From Flavobacterium sp. (GTDB lineage Bacteria > Bacteroidota > Bacteroidia > Flavobacteriales > Flavobacteriaceae), in contig JAQSDU010000004.1 of assembly GCA_029946065.1 (NCBI GenBank), forward strand, positions 223,201-287,200: 64,000 nt of DNA, in the 5' to 3' direction. The notes under the pieces were generated by a model. That model ran no database searches. It saw only the letters and a list, made by a program, of their open reading frames with translations, and was not told where the DNA came from. Position numbers and translations under genes: made by a program. Position 1 is the stretch's first letter. Each line of letters begins with the position of its first letter. Below are positions 61,993 to 64,000 of this stretch, in pieces.

Positions 61993-63192
61993 TTATGGTT
62001 TTTTTTCTTCCGTAGGCGTTTCTGTTGGCGTTTCTTGAATTTCTTTTGGTTTTTTGGCGGAACCTTTTTTCATTTCATCTGCTTTGTCGAGCATCATGTC
62101 TTTGGTCAGGTCGCCAATTTCGTCCATAAGATAGGCGCTCATATAAGCTTTTGCGGCTTTTTTTGGATCACCTGTTTTTTCGTAAAACATCGCTAGCTCA
62201 TAATTGCCCAACATTGATTTTGGGTAATTTTTTTTGGCGATTGCGGAAAGTTTTTCAAATTCGGAAAAAGCGTTATTCTTTAAAATTGCGGCTTCAATGG
62301 CTTTAAAATCGGTTAATCTGACGGGCATTTTCATGCCATAGGATTTTTCGATGATGTCATATTTTTTGGTCAAATAACCTACATAATCACTTGGCAGCGT
62401 AACGATTTTTGTATTAAATTCATCTGTAGAAATGGGTTGGTAAGCTGAAAAGATGTGGTAAAGCGCATTCGGAATAGAATACAAAACCATCGAATAATGC
62501 GTGGCACCTTTGAATTCGTCATAATTATAATAAAGGCTGCTGTTTTTTACAGTACCCATATTTTGGTTGAGGTCGTGCACCACTTTCATATTCTCTTTCA
62601 AATCGCCATCTGCACCCGACAAATAATAGAAAATAGGTTTCTTGATTACCTGCAATCTTGTCGGAATTCTTTCGAGCATTTGTTCGCCAAATTCCGGACT
62701 CATGGCTATGTAAGCGTCAAAAAGCGGATCTTCTTTGTATAAAAATAAATTGAGAAATCCAGCGGTAACATCGTGCCCAGCAATTATTTTGAATGGAGCA
62801 ACGCGGTATTTTTTCTGTAGCGCAGGCATTAATTCCGTCGCAATAAAGTCGAAGAAATGAGCGCCTTGTTCTTCGGGAAGTCCTTCGTCATCCATCATAG
62901 AATCGTCTTCACGCGTGCCATTTTGGTCAATGCCAACAATAATCATTTCGGGCAAATCATCCCAATAATTGGCATAAGACATGGCTCCGTTGAAGGCGTC
63001 AAACAAGTAATCACCATCTAAAAGCACCAATAGCGGGTATTTTTTATTCTTTTCCTTACCATAGGAAAGCGGTAAAGAAACCGTAAAAGTACGGTCTGCT
63101 TTGAGTTGTTCAGAAGCTATAGTGTCGCGAGCTCTTTGAGAAAATGCCGTGATGCCCCAAAGCAACAGCAGCGATAAGCAAATATTTTTCAT
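61993..63192 (-). CDS. Exported esterase-like protein with degenerate nucleophile elbow and C-terminal TPR
   Basis: A 399-residue protein with signal peptide ending near TAFSQ (19). It has an Esterase D/IroE-like alpha/beta-hydrolase fold (about 30-280), with YPLLVLLDGDYLFDAF near 52-67. The expected GxSxG elbow reads AGHDVTAG near 163, so Asp stands where the nucleophilic Ser should be. The C-terminal part (about 300-370) has TPR-like helices and ends in a Lys/Thr/Glu-rich tail. It may be a non-catalytic relative. The start at 63192 is an ATG; an upstream TTG is less likely. radA follows 1 bp later. Confidence 0.8.
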   Translation of the reverse strand: MKNICLSLLLLWGITAFSQRARDTIASEQLKADRTFTVSLPLSYGKEKNKKYPLLVLLDGDYLFDAFNGAMSYANYWDDLPEMIIVGIDQNGTREDDSMMDDEGLPEEQGAHFFDFIATELMPALQKKYRVAPFKIIAGHDVTAGFLNLFLYKEDPLFDAYIAMSPEFGEQMLERIPTRLQVIKKPIFYYLSGADGDLKENMKVVHDLNQNMGTVKNSSLYYNYDEFKGATHYSMVLYSIPNALYHIFSAYQPISTDEFNTKIVTLPSDYVGYLTKKYDIIEKSYGMKMPVRLTDFKAIEAAILKNNAFSEFEKLSAIAKKNYPKSMLGNYELAMFYEKTGDPKKAAKAYMSAYLMDEIGDLTKDMMLDKADEMKKGSAKKPKEIQETPTETPTEEKKP

Positions 63193-63237
63193 AACCAATA
63201 GCAGATTTAATTTTTATGCCCAAATTAAAATAGCTGA

Positions 63238-64000
63238 CTAAGATAATGAATTATTTGTTTTTTTGTAATAAAGTGGCAAAACTAAAAACGCAAAAAGTCC
63301 TAGGACTACGGTTATGATGAGCTGTGATATCCATACGATCCAGCCAAAAGCATTTCCGGCTTCGTCGGGAACACCATAAAGCAGTAATATTTTCGCAATC
63401 AAAATCGGGAACACGCCGAAACCGCCGTTGGTAAATGCAATCACGAGGCTTCCAATAACAAAAGCGACCAATACACTGCCAATAGTAATAGAATCAGTCT
63501 CTGTCAAAGCAAATGTCGTTGCATAAAACATCAGCACATACGAAAACCAAATCAGGAAAGTATAAATCAGGAACGGCCATTTGTCATGCATTCTCAATAC
63601 GCTTAAAGCTCCTTCTTTGAGGCCTTCTACTTTTGTTTTGAGCAAAAGGATTAATTTCCAGTTGGAATAAAAATATAAGTAGGTGGATAAAAGTATTCCA
63701 GCGATACCAATGACAATTAAAATGATGAGTTTTTCAATCGGAATATAATACAAAAGTAAATCGCGTAACGTATGGTATTCAACTACCAAAGCGACGAGGA
63801 TGAATAAAATCAAGACAACCAGGTCGACAATTCTTTCTGCGATAATAGTGCCGAAAGCCTTGTCAAACGGAACATCTTGGTATTTTTTTAAAATGAGAGC
63901 TCTCGAAACTTCGCCCGAGCGCGGGATCGACAAATTGATAAAATAGCCAATACTTACAGCAAGAAAATTAAGCTTGAAATCGGGTTGACAACCAATCTGG
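63238..64000 (-). CDS. LPG-synthase-like multi-pass membrane protein (UPF0104), 5' part missing
   Basis: The coding frame is open through the window edge at 64000, so the N-terminus is outside. The visible 253 codons encode about six transmembrane helices. The conserved segment GYFINLSIPRSGEVSRA near the start is typical of the lysylphosphatidylglycerol synthase transmembrane/UPF0104 family, as is the FTNGGFGVFPILIAKILLLYG block. It is likely a flippase-like inner-membrane protein of unknown substrate. A TTG at 63933 could seem a start, but conserved sequence continues upstream of it. Confidence 0.85.
   Translation of the reverse strand, partial: QIGCQPDFKLNFLAVSIGYFINLSIPRSGEVSRALILKKYQDVPFDKAFGTIIAERIVDLVVLILFILVALVVEYHTLRDLLLYYIPIEKLIILIVIGIAGILLSTYLYFYSNWKLILLLKTKVEGLKEGALSVLRMHDKWPFLIYTFLIWFSYVLMFYATTFALTETDSITIGSVLVAFVIGSLVIAFTNGGFGVFPILIAKILLLYGVPDEAGNAFGWIVWISQLIITVVLGLFAFLVLPLYYKKTNNSLS

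Noticed and set aside
61651..62196. 181-codon plus-strand ORF opposite radA
   Set aside because: It lies antisense to the clearly coding 5' part of radA and the end of the next gene. Its Phe/Trp/Cys-rich product matches no family pattern and it has no promoter.
1..64000. CRISPR arrays, tRNA or rRNA genes, prophage, integrases
   Set aside because: Looked for and not found. The repeats present are dispersed palindromes, not regularly spaced direct repeats, and no transposase or phage gene is encoded.

Overview
The window looks like chromosome of a flavobacterium (Bacteroidetes, Flavobacteriaceae). The base composition is AT-rich. Many genes are preceded by the Bacteroidetes -7 box TAnnTTTG, often close to the start codon. 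Three proteins end in type IX secretion (T9SS) sorting domains and several carry Bacteroidetes-style lipoprotein signals. Local gene orders such as porZ-recO, ileS-dksA-like-lspA and yicC-gmk-nadD also fit. No tRNA, rRNA, CRISPR array, integrase or transposase was seen. Most of the window is core genome.

Layout. 1-800: a metallophosphoesterase. 1108-7389: a signalling island with a LytTR regulator whose phospho-acceptor position holds Glu, two tandem units of [tiny membrane peptide - terminator - lipobox/TPR/transmembrane histidine kinase], and a receiver-only response regulator. 7600-18900: housekeeping genes (thiL, pfkB, pheS, gpsA, nadD, gmk, yicC), an ArsC/Spx-like protein, a DinB-fold protein, a trans-sulfuration enzyme and small envelope proteins. 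19000-34200: gdhA, porZ-recO, ileS with a DksA-like gene and lspA, a folate enzyme, an aspartoacylase-like hydrolase, uvrC and a patatin/beta-barrel protein. 34400-41200: amino-acid use (an APC permease, hmgA and hppD for tyrosine, kynA for tryptophan), with a broken four-helix-bundle gene between hmgA and hppD and a candidate structured RNA at about 39283-39391. 41200-45800: an M23 peptidase, pgi, a small membrane protein and two tandem RlpA-like proteins. 45900-48100: an AT-rich pair, a HExxH lipoprotein interrupted by an in-frame TAG and a small secreted protein. 48100-64000: mainly minus-strand envelope, secretion and repair genes (esterase, T9SS adhesin-like protein, CYTH, dinB, aldo/keto reductase, PQQ-type sugar dehydrogenase, MuiA-like, an AsmA-like/GT51 protein, radA, a degenerate esterase, and an LPG-synthase-like membrane protein cut by the window edge).

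The best candidate for an undescribed system is 1880-7389. Two paralogous peptide genes share a near-identical hydrophobic N-terminus and different Gly-rich tails. Each has its own conserved leader and terminator and lies just upstream of a matching histidine kinase. The kinase halves are almost the same, while the TPR sensor halves have diverged and are AT-rich. This suggests co-diverging peptide/sensor pairs feeding one receiver-only regulator. That function is inference; the arrangement is read directly from the sequence.

Other notable items are the candidate RNA or attenuator before the DUF3108-kynA genes, two genes broken by single stop codons, three copies of a dispersed palindromic repeat, and long AATTAG-type inverted repeats.
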